From positions 4,170,501 through 4,234,500 of the forward strand of contig CP004371.1 in NCBI GenBank assembly GCA_000597885.1: a stretch of 64,000 nt of DNA, given 5' to 3'. The notes under the pieces were generated by a model that was not told the DNA's origin, ran no database searches, and saw only the letters and a list, made by a program, of their open reading frames with translations. Positions 1-9,088 of the stretch are shown here, piece after piece. The stretch is from Flammeovirgaceae bacterium 311. Lineage in GTDB: Bacteria > Bacteroidota > Bacteroidia > Cytophagales > Cyclobacteriaceae. Within the stretch, counting starts at the first letter, position 1; the number at the start of each line of letters is the position of its first letter. A program made the position numbers and the translations under genes.

Positions 1-102
1 ACACAATCATGGTTTTACGATATGCTGGCTCCCCTTGCACCACGTTTTTTCGATATGATTGGCCAGGCACTGCCTGCAGCACGCCGTTTCTTCAATCCAT
101 GA
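1..102 (+). CDS. C-terminal fragment of an unidentified protein
   Basis: An open frame enters from the left edge and ends at TGA 100-102, giving 33 residues that finish in ARRFFNP. The stop lies 12 bases before the pabA-like start, so the two genes are probably co-transcribed. The fragment is rich in aromatic and hydrophobic residues and I do not recognise the family. It is called a gene because the frame is open to the edge, its composition looks like protein, and its spacing to the next gene is operon-like. Confidence 0.5.
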   Translation, partial: TQSWFYDMLAPLAPRFFDMIGQALPAARRFFNP

Positions 103-114
103 GAACAAGAAAAG

Positions 115-690
115 ATGGTGCTGCTGCTCGATAATTTCGATTCCTTTACCTGGAACCTGGCTGACTATATCCACAGACTGGGGGTGTCCTGTGAGGTTGT
201 GCAGAACGACCAGCCTCTGGCAAAAATTCAGCAAATACCCTATCAGGCCATTATCTTATCTCCCGGGCCGCAAACACCCGCCAAAGCAGGTTGTTTAATG
301 GATATTATAGCACAGAATTACCAGCGGGTACCCATCCTGGGGGTATGTCTGGGGCATCAGGCACTGGGAGAATTTTTTGGTGCCGGGTTGCACAAGGCAA
401 GAATGCCGATGCACGGAAAATTATCAAAAATTTTCTGCCGGCCAGATTATCTTTTCGATGGTCTGCCCCTTCAGCTGGAGGTAGTTCGTTACCATTCGCT
501 GCTGCTTAGAGATCTTCCGGCAGGCCTGGAATCTATTGCAGAAACGGCAGATGGCGAACTAATGGCTTTACGACATACGTCACTTCCTATCCGGGGGGTT
601 CAGTTTCATCCGGAGGCCATCCTGACAGAAGGTGGGTTGGCATTGTTAAAAAATTGGCTTAGTTTTAATAAAATTGCCGGCCATCCATGA
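115..690 (+). CDS. pabA: Aminodeoxychorismate/anthranilate synthase glutamine amidotransferase subunit (PabA/TrpG)
   Basis: This 191-residue class I glutamine amidotransferase would release ammonia from glutamine for the chorismate-using partner (PabB or TrpE) in folate or tryptophan synthesis. The N-terminus LLLDNFDSFTWNL is typical of the family. The catalytic triad is visible as Cys78 in GVCLGHQ, and His165 and Glu167 in QFHPE. The length is normal for the family. Sequence alone does not separate PabA from TrpG, and no trp genes are nearby, so folate use or dual use is the better guess. It probably belongs to an operon with the flanking genes. Confidence 0.9.
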   Translation: MVLLLDNFDSFTWNLADYIHRLGVSCEVVQNDQPLAKIQQIPYQAIILSPGPQTPAKAGCLMDIIAQNYQRVPILGVCLGHQALGEFFGAGLHKARMPMHGKLSKIFCRPDYLFDGLPLQLEVVRYHSLLLRDLPAGLESIAETADGELMALRHTSLPIRGVQFHPEAILTEGGLALLKNWLSFNKIAGHP

Positions 691-714
691 GGGCCATAAG
701 CAAACTAATTACAC

Positions 715-1485
715 ATGAAGTTACGCATTAAAGAAGAAGGAGATTTTCAGTACATTGATGAGGGGCAGGGCAAGGTGCTGTTGCTGTTACATGGGCTTTT
801 TGGTGCCCTTAGTAACTGGGAGAGTGTAGTGAGTCGCTTTAGTTCTGATTACAGGGTGCTGATACCCATGCTCCCTATATATGAAATGCCGCTGCGCCAG
901 GCCGATCTGGAAGGGCTGCAGCGCCATTTGCAGGCTTTTGTAAAACATTTTGGGCTGGACCGCATGACGCTGATGGGCAACTCCCTGGGTGGGCATATCG
1001 CACTGCTCTATACCCTGGCCAATCCTGAGAAGGTAGAGCGTCTGGTACTTACCGGCAGCTCCGGGCTTTTCGAAAACGGAATGGGGGGGTCTTATCCGAA
1101 GCGTGGTAGCTATGAGTACATTAAGGAGCGGGTGGAATACACTTTTTACGATCCTAAAATAGCCACCAAAGAGTATATAGATGAGGTGTTTGATACCACC
1201 AAGAGCATACCTAAATGTATGCGTATTGTGGCCATAGCCAAATCGGCACAGCGACATAATCTGGCTCAGGATTTATCTAAAATACAAGTACCTACGTTAT
1301 TAGTATGGGGACTGAATGATACCATTACACCACCCATGGTTGCCCATGAATTTAATCGTTTGATACCAAACTCAACACTGCGATTCATTGATAAGTGTTG
1401 CCATGCGCCTATGATGGAACACCCCGAAAAGTTCAACCAGATATTAAGTGAATATTTAAAGACTACTAACGCTGCACTTGCATGA
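715..1485 (+). CDS. Alpha/beta hydrolase
   Basis: This 256-residue alpha/beta-hydrolase-fold protein has the oxyanion-region motif LLHGLFG (about residues 24-30). The nucleophile elbow is GNSLGGH with Ser90, and the likely acid and base are Asp202 (GLNDT) and His230 (CCHAP). There is no signal peptide, so it is probably cytoplasmic. The substrate cannot be read from the sequence. Its stop overlaps the next start by ATGA (1482-1485), which indicates translational coupling with the CBS-domain gene. A hydrolase beside a CBS protein and nadK is a familiar Bacteroidota arrangement. Confidence 0.88.
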   Translation: MKLRIKEEGDFQYIDEGQGKVLLLLHGLFGALSNWESVVSRFSSDYRVLIPMLPIYEMPLRQADLEGLQRHLQAFVKHFGLDRMTLMGNSLGGHIALLYTLANPEKVERLVLTGSSGLFENGMGGSYPKRGSYEYIKERVEYTFYDPKIATKEYIDEVFDTTKSIPKCMRIVAIAKSAQRHNLAQDLSKIQVPTLLVWGLNDTITPPMVAHEFNRLIPNSTLRFIDKCCHAPMMEHPEKFNQILSEYLKTTNAALA

Positions 1486-2147
1486 TAGCAACCGAACTCA
1501 TCAATCCTGTAATACCGCCGCTACATCCCACAGATCTGGCAGAAAAAGCTTTGCACTGGATGGAAGAGTTACGTGTAAGCCAGTTACCCGTGGTAGAAAA
1601 CGGCATCTATGCAGGCCTGATCAGAGACGAGGCGGTACTTGAAGCCGCCCAGCAAAAAAAACCTGTTGGCAATTTTTTGCTGGTTGATAAAAATTGCTTT
1701 GTGTATGAAAATCAACATTTTTATGACATCATCAAAGCAGCCTCAGAGTTTGGCGTACAAACAGTCGCCGTACTGAATGGAGAGGGCCTGTACCAGGGTG
1801 TAATTACCCTGGAAGATACCATTGCTGCTTTTGCCCAGACAGCAGCTGTTCAAAGCCCTGGTGCAATCCTGATTCTTTCACTCAATCAGCTGGATTACTC
1901 CATGGCCGAAATAGGCAGGCTTATTGAATCAGACGGAGGAAAAATACTGTCCAGCAGCGTGAGTACAGATCTGCACGACCCCAGCCGCATTAAGCTTACA
2001 CTCAAGATCAACAAAAAAGATATATCCCGGATCATTGCTACACTGGAGCGTTTTGGCTACCGGATTATTGCAACTTTTCAGGAAACAGAGGTGATGTCTA
2101 ACGACAAAGACCGGCTTGATATGCTTATCCGTTTCCTGGAAATTTAA
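1482..2147 (+). CDS. CBS-domain protein
   Basis: This 221-residue cytoplasmic protein has a tandem CBS pair in its first half (about residues 1-115, with the stretches LRVSQLPVVENG and GVQTVAVLNGEGLYQGVIT). A C-terminal ACT-like segment follows (about 125-210). CBS pairs usually bind adenine nucleotides and regulate a partner, and the layout resembles AcuB-like proteins. It overlaps the hydrolase upstream by 4 bases and nadK follows after 16 bases, so a role in nucleotide or NAD sensing is possible but is only inference. No catalytic motif is seen. Confidence 0.85.
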   Translation: MIATELINPVIPPLHPTDLAEKALHWMEELRVSQLPVVENGIYAGLIRDEAVLEAAQQKKPVGNFLLVDKNCFVYENQHFYDIIKAASEFGVQTVAVLNGEGLYQGVITLEDTIAAFAQTAAVQSPGAILILSLNQLDYSMAEIGRLIESDGGKILSSSVSTDLHDPSRIKLTLKINKKDISRIIATLERFGYRIIATFQETEVMSNDKDRLDMLIRFLEI

Positions 2148-2163
2148 ATCCAATTATTTCTTG

Positions 2164-3039
2164 ATGAAAATTGCCCTGCACGCCAAAGCTGTTAATCCTG
2201 ATAGTGTGTTTTACATACAACAGGTATTTGATGAACTTTCAGCCCGGGGGGCAGAGCTTTATATTTCCAAGCCACTTCAAAAGAACCTCTCTAAATTTGA
2301 GCATTCTCTTCCGGATGCCCGCATGTTCTCCAGAAACGATTCGCTGGAGGGCATGGATTTTATCTTCAGCCTGGGCGGAGATGGTACCCTGCTCGATACG
2401 GTAACTTATGTTGGAGATCTGGGTATTCCAATTGTGGGCATCAACACGGGCAGGTTAGGCTTTTTGGCAACGATGCCAAAAGATGGTATCAGGGAGGTGA
2501 TAGATGCGCTTTATAACAACTACTTCAGTTACGAATACCGCACGCTGATCCATCTGGATGCAGATCAGGACCTGTTTGAAGGGCGAAATTTTGGTCTTAA
2601 TGATTTTACTATCCTGAAAAAAGACACCTCCTCTATGATTGTGGTGCATACCTATATAGATGGAGAGTTCTTAAATTCTTACTGGGCTGATGGCCTGATT
2701 GTAGCAACGCCTACAGGTTCAACAGGTTATTCGCTTAGCTGTGGCGGACCCCTGGTGCTGCCGCAATCCAATAATTTTGTAGTGACCCCCGTTAGTCCGC
2801 ACAACCTTTATGTACGGCCCATGGTAGTATCAGATAATAGTGTGATTTCTTTTGAGATAGAAGGCAGGAGTAATCACTTCCTCGTTTCCCTTGATTCGCG
2901 ATCGCGAACCGTTGATGCAGGCATCCAGATGGCAGTTCGTAAGGAAAAATTCAGAGCAAAGCTGGTAAAACTTACAGGCTATAACTTCTTCGATACCCTC
3001 AGACAAAAGTTAAACTGGGGTTTAGATAACCGGAATTGA
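2164..3039 (+). CDS. nadK: NAD kinase
   Basis: NAD kinase phosphorylates NAD to NADP with ATP. The start is set at ATG 2164 (MKIALHAK), giving 291 residues. An in-frame ATG at 2116 lies inside the upstream gene and would add 16 residues unlike the family. The signature GGDGT is at residues 71-75 in SLGGDGTLLDT, and the second conserved segment TPTGSTGYSLSCGGP is near residues 184-198. It is the last gene of the pabA/hydrolase/CBS run, since a promoter-like element starts right after its stop. Confidence 0.95.
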   Translation: MKIALHAKAVNPDSVFYIQQVFDELSARGAELYISKPLQKNLSKFEHSLPDARMFSRNDSLEGMDFIFSLGGDGTLLDTVTYVGDLGIPIVGINTGRLGFLATMPKDGIREVIDALYNNYFSYEYRTLIHLDADQDLFEGRNFGLNDFTILKKDTSSMIVVHTYIDGEFLNSYWADGLIVATPTGSTGYSLSCGGPLVLPQSNNFVVTPVSPHNLYVRPMVVSDNSVISFEIEGRSNHFLVSLDSRSRTVDAGIQMAVRKEKFRAKLVKLTGYNFFDTLRQKLNWGLDNRN

Positions 3040-3069
3040 TTTGTTTTTATGGAACTTTTTATAGTTTTG
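3040..3069 (+). promoter_or_regulatory. Predicted Bacteroidota-type promoter for the outer-membrane gene
   Basis: TTTG at 3040-3043 and a perfect TAnnTTTG element (TAGTTTTG, 3062-3069) are separated by 18 bases, which fits the -33/-7 layout of Bacteroidota housekeeping promoters. It begins directly after the nadK stop and lies about 50 bases before the proposed start at 3118. It suggests a separate transcription start for the envelope genes. Confidence 0.55.
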
Positions 3070-3117
3070 TATTGACTGAAATTGTTTTTACATTCAGTGC
3101 GGTTTTTAATGTCGACT

Positions 3118-4203
3118 ATGAAGAAGCTTTACACGTACCTGCTCCTATTCACCTTCTTTACCCTAATCGCTGAGGATGCTCTTGCACAGCGCAGCATTGG
3201 TCAGTACCGGGGTAATGTAAGGGCTTTCAATAAGAACAGGCGTTACTGGACGGTTGGGGGGAGCATTAATGCCCTGAATTATTTCGGCGACCTGGCTCCC
3301 AAAAACAGGATAGCCAGTACCGATATTTCCTTTACCCGCCCGGGTATAGGCATTGTAGCAGAGCGTAAACTGGGCACCTGGTATGGCTTCCGTGGCAGTT
3401 TTATGTGGGGGCGACTGAAAGGAGATGATGCTACATCAGAGCTGGAGGGTGACGATGCTTTTCGCCATGTACGGAACCTGCACTTTCGCAACGACATTAA
3501 GGAGTTGTCTGCCATGATGGTGTTTGACCTGAAAGCGCACTCCAGAACATTTATCACCCGTCCGGAATTTGTTCCCTATCTGTTTGTGGGGGTTGCTGTT
3601 TTTCATCATAATCCAAAGGCACGTGTGCCGGAATTTGATTATGTACATTATGATGTTACCAATCCAAGCGAGATTCAGGATAATGACGAAAGGTACGGAG
3701 GCGTATCGCCGGATGACTGGATTGAGCTAAAGCCCCTAAGAACAGAAGATAAGACTTACAGTAATTTTGCCTTTGCCATACCAGTAGGTGCAGGTGTGCG
3801 TTATAAAGTAAACCGCTACTGGAACCTGTCTTTTGAAGTATCCTACCGCCAGACATTTTCTGATTATATAGATGATGTTAGTAATTTGTACAGGAATCCT
3901 GAAGATTTTGGTACCGGTCCGCAGGCTAATTTATCCAGGATTATGGCCTACAGAAGCAATGAATTGAATATAGGCGATATTGAATCAGTTGAACCATTTA
4001 GATTTATTGATTCTGGACCTGCTTTACATACATGGAATAACCCATTGAATCCTCAGAACAATACTTATGAGCGTTTTGCAGGATATGGCCTGGAAGATCC
4101 ATTTAATATACGCGGAAAAGACGATAAAGACGTTTATCTTGTAACGAGTATTTCCTTAACCTACATCCTCGGAACCAACTTACGCAATGCTAAATTCAGG
4201 TAA
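3118..4203 (+). CDS. Outer-membrane beta-barrel protein, DUF6089-like
   Basis: The protein has about 361 residues and begins with a signal peptide (MKKLYTYLLLFTFF, cleavage probably after ALA near residue 23). The mature part has alternating aromatic strands of an outer-membrane barrel. NALNYFGDLAP near the N-terminus matches the NYxGDL signature of DUF6089-type Bacteroidota proteins. ATG 3109 (MSTMKK) is an alternative start, while 3082 would spoil the signal peptide. The gene overlaps the next by 17 bases, and that gene encodes a shorter relative. The function of the family is unknown, and position before uppS and bamA suggests an envelope role. Confidence 0.8.
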   Translation: MKKLYTYLLLFTFFTLIAEDALAQRSIGQYRGNVRAFNKNRRYWTVGGSINALNYFGDLAPKNRIASTDISFTRPGIGIVAERKLGTWYGFRGSFMWGRLKGDDATSELEGDDAFRHVRNLHFRNDIKELSAMMVFDLKAHSRTFITRPEFVPYLFVGVAVFHHNPKARVPEFDYVHYDVTNPSEIQDNDERYGGVSPDDWIELKPLRTEDKTYSNFAFAIPVGAGVRYKVNRYWNLSFEVSYRQTFSDYIDDVSNLYRNPEDFGTGPQANLSRIMAYRSNELNIGDIESVEPFRFIDSGPALHTWNNPLNPQNNTYERFAGYGLEDPFNIRGKDDKDVYLVTSISLTYILGTNLRNAKFR

Positions 4204-4984
4204 CAGCAACAAAAAAAGAGCTAAAATAGAGGGAAAACCTGTTTGGGTTTTTCCTTTTTTTATTGCCTTCTTCCTTTGGGCAGCAACAGCCCAGGCCCAG
4301 ATCCATGAAGTTGGGATCTCTCTGGGTGCCAGTAATTATGTGGGCGACCTGGTGCAGAACTATTCGTTCAGGAATCACAGGCCGGCAGGTTCTATCTTCT
4401 ATCGTTATAACCTGAGCAACTACATTAGTCTTAGAGGTAATGTAATGGTTGGTAAGCTGGTAGGCAGTGATGAGCGTCCCTACGATGCATTTGCTGAAAG
4501 ACGCAACAGGGGGCAGTTCAACAACTGGGTAAACGAGCTATCAGTTTTATTTGAGTACAACTTCTTTGATCACAAATTTTTTGATGACAGGCAACTGCCA
4601 TGGTCTCCTTATTTTGTGGGGGGTATAGGCTTTATGCTGCAGCATGGCTATGATGATTACCGTCCAGGGAATCCTGCACAGGCCTATGCTGAGGGGGTAA
4701 AAACTACAGATTTTAAAAATTACCAGCCGGTTATTCCTGTTGGTGTTGGGGTAGAGTATCATATCAATCCTGCCTGGACGCTTGGTATTGAGTGGATTGC
4801 CCGCAAAACATTTTTCGACTATCTGGATAATACCGGAGAGGTACCAGAAATAGTGACCAATAAGAACTTCCAGTATGGCAATCCGGATCATAAAGATTGG
4901 TACTTTACCACTGGCATTACGTTAAGCTATACTTTCTGGACTATTCCCTGCCCTTATCACTTCAATCCTAAAAAGTATCTGTAA
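4187..4984 (+). CDS. Outer-membrane beta-barrel protein, DUF6089-like (second copy)
   Basis: This 265-residue protein has a cationic N-terminus (SGNSNKKRAK), a hydrophobic core near residues 19-35 and a likely cleavage after AQA. The mature protein starts with QIHEVGISLGASNYVGDL, the DUF6089-type signature, and continues with beta-barrel-like strands. It starts inside the previous paralogue (17-base overlap), so translation is probably coupled. The pair looks like a tandem duplication that has diverged in length, since the first copy is about 100 residues longer. Biochemical function is unknown. Confidence 0.82.
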   Translation: MLNSGNSNKKRAKIEGKPVWVFPFFIAFFLWAATAQAQIHEVGISLGASNYVGDLVQNYSFRNHRPAGSIFYRYNLSNYISLRGNVMVGKLVGSDERPYDAFAERRNRGQFNNWVNELSVLFEYNFFDHKFFDDRQLPWSPYFVGGIGFMLQHGYDDYRPGNPAQAYAEGVKTTDFKNYQPVIPVGVGVEYHINPAWTLGIEWIARKTFFDYLDNTGEVPEIVTNKNFQYGNPDHKDWYFTTGITLSYTFWTIPCPYHFNPKKYL

Positions 4985-5024
4985 GAAAATTAGCTACTCT
5001 TACCGCTAAAGGGGTAATTTTCAT

Positions 5025-5033
5025 TACCTTTGC
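5025..5033 (+). promoter_or_regulatory. Predicted -7 element upstream of uppS
   Basis: TACCTTTGC is a perfect match to TAnnTTTG(C), 26 bases before the uppS start. No clear -33 TTTG is seen at the expected distance. It would give a leader of roughly 20 bases. Confidence 0.45.
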
Positions 5034-5058
5034 AAATTGATTTTACCGGACAGTTGGG

Positions 5059-5808
5059 ATGAAAGAAAGACTTGATCTGCATAATTTACCCCGCCACATT
5101 GCCGTTATAATGGATGGGAATGGAAGGTGGGCCAAACGACAGGGGGCAGCCCGGGTGTTTGGTCATCGGAATGCGGTACAGGCTGTACGCGATACAACCG
5201 AAGGCTGTGCAGAAATAGGAGTACAATACCTAACACTCTATGCATTTTCCACAGAAAACTGGAACAGGCCTAAAGCAGAGGTAAGTGCACTTATGGAGCT
5301 TCTGGTATCTACCATCCGAAAAGAAGTAGGAACGCTGCAAAAGAACAACGTTAAGCTAAACCACATCGGCAATCTTAGCGATTTGCCGGGTAGCTGTCAA
5401 AATCAGCTGTTAGAAGCGATTAATCAAACGCAACATAATACCGGCCTTACTCTTACGTTAGCACTTAGCTATAGTGGCCGTTGGGAAATATTGCAGGCAA
5501 CACGCAATTTGCTAGCGTCTGTTCAGGAGGGGAAATTAACACCAGAGGCGCTTACCCAGGAGCTTTTTGAGCAGCAGCTATGCACGCATTCTATGCCAGA
5601 CCCTGAATTGTTAATACGTACCAGTGGTGAAATGCGCATAAGCAATTTCCTGCTGTGGCAGCTGGCTTATACAGAGCTTTACATTACAGAAGTGCTGTGG
5701 CCGGATTACCGGAGAGAACATCTGTATGAAGCTATACTGTCCTATCAGCAGCGGGAGAGACGTTTTGGTAAAACAAGTGAACAAATTAACCTGAGCAAGC
5801 AGGGATGA
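5059..5808 (+). CDS. uppS: Undecaprenyl diphosphate synthase (cis-prenyltransferase)
   Basis: This enzyme extends farnesyl diphosphate with isopentenyl units to undecaprenyl diphosphate, the lipid carrier for peptidoglycan and surface polysaccharide. At 249 residues it has the usual length. Catalytic Asp19 sits in AVIMDGNGRWA, the TLYAFSTENWNRP block follows near residues 66-78, and the C-terminal DPELLIRTSGEMRISNF block binds the isopentenyl diphosphate. Its stop overlaps the bamA start (ATGATGA, 5805-5810), so the two are coupled. The carrier it makes is the one used by the polysaccharide cluster at 32-61 kb. Confidence 0.96.
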   Translation: MKERLDLHNLPRHIAVIMDGNGRWAKRQGAARVFGHRNAVQAVRDTTEGCAEIGVQYLTLYAFSTENWNRPKAEVSALMELLVSTIRKEVGTLQKNNVKLNHIGNLSDLPGSCQNQLLEAINQTQHNTGLTLTLALSYSGRWEILQATRNLLASVQEGKLTPEALTQELFEQQLCTHSMPDPELLIRTSGEMRISNFLLWQLAYTELYITEVLWPDYRREHLYEAILSYQQRERRFGKTSEQINLSKQG

Positions 5809-8528
5809 TGATTAGGATCTTTTTATTGTGCCTCGGGCTGGCTTTATTGCCCACATTAGCGGATGCCCAGGTAGGCCTGAGGCGATCTGGCCGCACCCAG
5901 ACTGGCGTTGAATTAAATTACGCGAACCCCCAGGAATACGAAATTGCTGAAATTGCAGTGACAGGCGTTGAAACCCTGAATGCTGACGCATTAGTTTCTT
6001 TGACGGGTTTACGGGCAGGCGACCGGATCAGAATACCCGGAGATGCTATTACCAGCGCCATCAATAAGCTTTGGGAACAGGGTATTATTGGTGATGTTGG
6101 CGTTTACATTTCCAAGATTGAGGGAGATAAGGTCTGGCTGGAAATAGCTTTAACAGAGCGTCCGCGCCTTACCAGTTATGAGGTTGAAGGTGTAAACCGC
6201 AGCCAGTCTGATGATATCAAAGATCAGGTTAAACTTATCAGGGGCAGGGTTGTAACCGATGCCCTTTTAAAAAATACTGAACTAAGTGTCCGTAAGTATC
6301 TGGTTGATAAGGGTTACTTTGATGCCGTAGTAAAGATAGTGCCTGAAAAAGAAAAGAATCTATCGAACAGCGTAAAGCTGCGTGTGCTGGTAACAAGGGG
6401 CAAAAAGCAGAAGATCGATCATATCAATTTTGTTGGCAATGAAAATCTGGCAGATTCCCGGCTGAAGAGCCGCATGAAGAAAACCAAGGAGAAACCAAGG
6501 GTTACCCTCTTCAGAGATCTGGTAAGCAGAATATTTAATGCCCGCCCTTCTGATATTGGTGAGTTCTTTACCAATACAAGAGATATAGAAACACAAGATG
6601 TTAAGGATTATCTGGCCACTCATGTAAAACCGAACTTCTTCAGCAGTTCTAAATTTGTACGCGATGAATTCGAGGAAGATAAAAATGCAGTAATTGGATT
6701 TTATAATTCTAAAGGCTTCCGCGATGCCAGAATAGTAGGAGATTCGTTGTACCGTTCTCCAAAGGCCAATATGCTTGTGCTCGATGTACAGGTAGAAGAA
6801 GGCCGTAAGTATTATTTCCGTGAAATAGACTGGTCGGGTAACTACGTGCATAGCGATAGTACGCTGGCACGGGTGCTTGCCATCAACAAAGGGGATGTAT
6901 ATGACATGGAGCTTATTCAGAAAAAGCTCAATTACAACCCTAACGGGATGGACATCAGCTCCCTTTACATGGATAATGGCTACCTCTTTTTCAGCATCAG
7001 GCCTGTTGAGGTAAGAGTGGAGGGAGATTCAATTGATGTGGAAATGCGCGTACAGGAAGGTCCACAGGCTACCATCAAACGGATTATTATCAATGGTAAC
7101 GAGCGTACCAAGGATCATGTGATTTTACGTGAAGTGCGTACGCTGCCAGGTGATAAATTCAGCCGTACCGATGTAATTCGTACCCAGCGTGAAATTCTTG
7201 CACTAGGTTATTTTGATCAGGAAAGCTTTGGCATCAACCCGATTCCAAACCCTGCCGATGGTACTGTTGATATTGAATACACCGTACAGGAACGCCCCAG
7301 TGATCAGATTGAAATGTCGGCTGGTTGGGGTGGCCGTGGCTCCGGTGGCTATGGTGGTTTTATTGGTACCCTTGGCCTGGTATTCAATAATTTCTCTATT
7401 CAGAATATTTTCAAACCCAGCACCTGGGATCCGTTACCGGTAGGAGATGGACAAACGCTTGCCCTTAGAGCCCAGGCCAGTGGCCGTCGTTTCCAGAGCT
7501 ATTCGTTTACCTTCTCTGAGCCCTGGCTTGGTGGCAAAAAGCCAAACTCATTTAGCGTTAATCTCAGCCATTCCATTCAGCGACTCTATGAGCAAAGAAG
7601 CCTATTCTCCTTTGGCGAGCAGGCGGGCCACCTGAAAGTAACCAATATATCTGTAGGACTTGGTCGCCGTGCAAAATGGCCGGACGACTTCTTCCAGATC
7701 AGGAATTCGATCTCTTATCAAATATATAACATAAACACTAAGCTTAATGCTGAGGGAGAGTCCGTTCTTGGTTATGATCCATGGAGAATTGGTATCTATA
7801 ATGGTTATTCAAATAGTATAACTTTCAATACTACATTTGCCCGTAATAGTGTAAGTGCGCCTATTTATCCATTAAGTGGATCTTCTTATACCTTAACAGC
7901 CAGCTTAACGCCACCCTATTCATTATTCAATAACAGGAGTTATTCAGATATACCGACTGAAGATCGGCTGAAATGGGTTGAATACCACAAATATATGTTT
8001 GATGCCGAGCTATATACGCCGGTAATTGGTAAACTGATAATTAATACCAAGGCAAACATGGGCTTCATTGGCTCTTATGATAAAGAAACACCGATCAGCC
8101 CGTTCGAACGCTTTGTAGTAGGTGGCGATGGCCTTTCCGGCCAGGCAGGACAATTTATTCTTGGGCGGGATATTATTGGCCTTAGGGGTTATCAGAATAA
8201 TTCAATCATGCCAAGAAATACACAGGGACAGGAAATAGGTGGTATCATTTATAATAAATTTGCCTTACAGCTCCGTTACCCCATATCGCTGGCGCCTTCT
8301 GCTACTATATATGTACAGGCATTTGCCGAGGCAGGTAATAACTGGGGCAGCTACGCCGACTATAATCCCTTTAAGCTGTACCGCTCCGCAGGTATAGGTG
8401 CGCGTATCTTTATGCCAGCCTTTGGCCTGATTGGTGTAGACTGGGGCTATGGTTTCGATACAGTACCTGGCCGCCCCGATGCCAGCGGACCTCAGTTCCA
8501 CTTCACAATTGGACAGCAATTACGCTAG
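5805..8528 (+). CDS. bamA: Outer-membrane protein assembly factor BamA
   Basis: This 907-residue Omp85-family protein folds and inserts beta-barrel proteins in the outer membrane. It has a signal peptide (about residues 1-22, ending ADAQ), then a POTRA region to about residue 490. VAVTGVET-like strands recur through this region, and one POTRA-region linker is long (about residues 225-290). A 16-strand barrel forms the C-terminal 400 residues. The barrel opens with a Gly-rich stretch (GWGGRGSGGYGG), and GRDIIGLRGYQNN matches the conserved L6 (V/I)RG(F/Y) loop. It ends FHFTIGQQLR. Coupling to uppS and the two downstream Skp genes form a classic Bacteroidota envelope operon. Confidence 0.95.
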   Translation: MMIRIFLLCLGLALLPTLADAQVGLRRSGRTQTGVELNYANPQEYEIAEIAVTGVETLNADALVSLTGLRAGDRIRIPGDAITSAINKLWEQGIIGDVGVYISKIEGDKVWLEIALTERPRLTSYEVEGVNRSQSDDIKDQVKLIRGRVVTDALLKNTELSVRKYLVDKGYFDAVVKIVPEKEKNLSNSVKLRVLVTRGKKQKIDHINFVGNENLADSRLKSRMKKTKEKPRVTLFRDLVSRIFNARPSDIGEFFTNTRDIETQDVKDYLATHVKPNFFSSSKFVRDEFEEDKNAVIGFYNSKGFRDARIVGDSLYRSPKANMLVLDVQVEEGRKYYFREIDWSGNYVHSDSTLARVLAINKGDVYDMELIQKKLNYNPNGMDISSLYMDNGYLFFSIRPVEVRVEGDSIDVEMRVQEGPQATIKRIIINGNERTKDHVILREVRTLPGDKFSRTDVIRTQREILALGYFDQESFGINPIPNPADGTVDIEYTVQERPSDQIEMSAGWGGRGSGGYGGFIGTLGLVFNNFSIQNIFKPSTWDPLPVGDGQTLALRAQASGRRFQSYSFTFSEPWLGGKKPNSFSVNLSHSIQRLYEQRSLFSFGEQAGHLKVTNISVGLGRRAKWPDDFFQIRNSISYQIYNINTKLNAEGESVLGYDPWRIGIYNGYSNSITFNTTFARNSVSAPIYPLSGSSYTLTASLTPPYSLFNNRSYSDIPTEDRLKWVEYHKYMFDAELYTPVIGKLIINTKANMGFIGSYDKETPISPFERFVVGGDGLSGQAGQFILGRDIIGLRGYQNNSIMPRNTQGQEIGGIIYNKFALQLRYPISLAPSATIYVQAFAEAGNNWGSYADYNPFKLYRSAGIGARIFMPAFGLIGVDWGYGFDTVPGRPDASGPQFHFTIGQQLR

Positions 8529-8532
8529 TTGA

Positions 8533-9069
8533 ATGAACAGGAAAATTTATTTTCTACTTTTTTTCATTTTTTTGGCCGTGCCGAACGTGTTTGGCCAGAA
8601 ATTTGGTTATGTAGATACGCAGTACATCCTGAACAAGATGCCGGAATACAAAGAGGCACAGCAGGAGATACAGAAGGTGTCTCTGGGATGGCAGGATGAG
8701 ATTAAGGATAAGCAAAAGGAAATAGAGGCACTTTACAGTGCGCTGAAGACTGAAGAAGTATTGCTTACCGACGCCATGAAGCAGGAAAGGCTTGCTGATA
8801 TCAAAAAGAGAGAACAAACCTTAAAAGATTACCAGACAAAGGTATTTGGATACGAAGGCTTGTTTTTTCTGAAACAGAAAGAGCTTTTACAGACTGTGCA
8901 GGAGAAAGTTTTTGAAGCTGTTGAAAAAGTGGCTGTGAAACAAAAACTGCAGGTTGTATTCGATAAATCAGGAGAACTTGTAATAATTTACACCAACCCT
9001 GTTCATGATTATACAGACTATGTGCTGGAAGAGCTTGGACTAGGCGATAAAAATGACACAATCAAATAA
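8533..9069 (+). CDS. OmpH/Skp-family periplasmic chaperone (first copy)
   Basis: This 178-residue secreted protein has a signal peptide (about residues 1-21, cleaved before QKFGYVDTQ). The FGYVDTQYILNKMPEYKEA segment is typical of OmpH/Skp proteins. A Lys/Glu/Gln-rich stretch (about 45-130) should form the coiled-coil arms of the trimer. Skp holds unfolded outer-membrane proteins and delivers them to BamA, which is encoded 4 bases upstream. A second copy follows. This copy has an acidic C-terminal tail (GLGDKNDTIK). Confidence 0.9.
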   Translation: MNRKIYFLLFFIFLAVPNVFGQKFGYVDTQYILNKMPEYKEAQQEIQKVSLGWQDEIKDKQKEIEALYSALKTEEVLLTDAMKQERLADIKKREQTLKDYQTKVFGYEGLFFLKQKELLQTVQEKVFEAVEKVAVKQKLQVVFDKSGELVIIYTNPVHDYTDYVLEELGLGDKNDTIK

Positions 9070-9088
9070 AAACCAAATACGCGATAGC

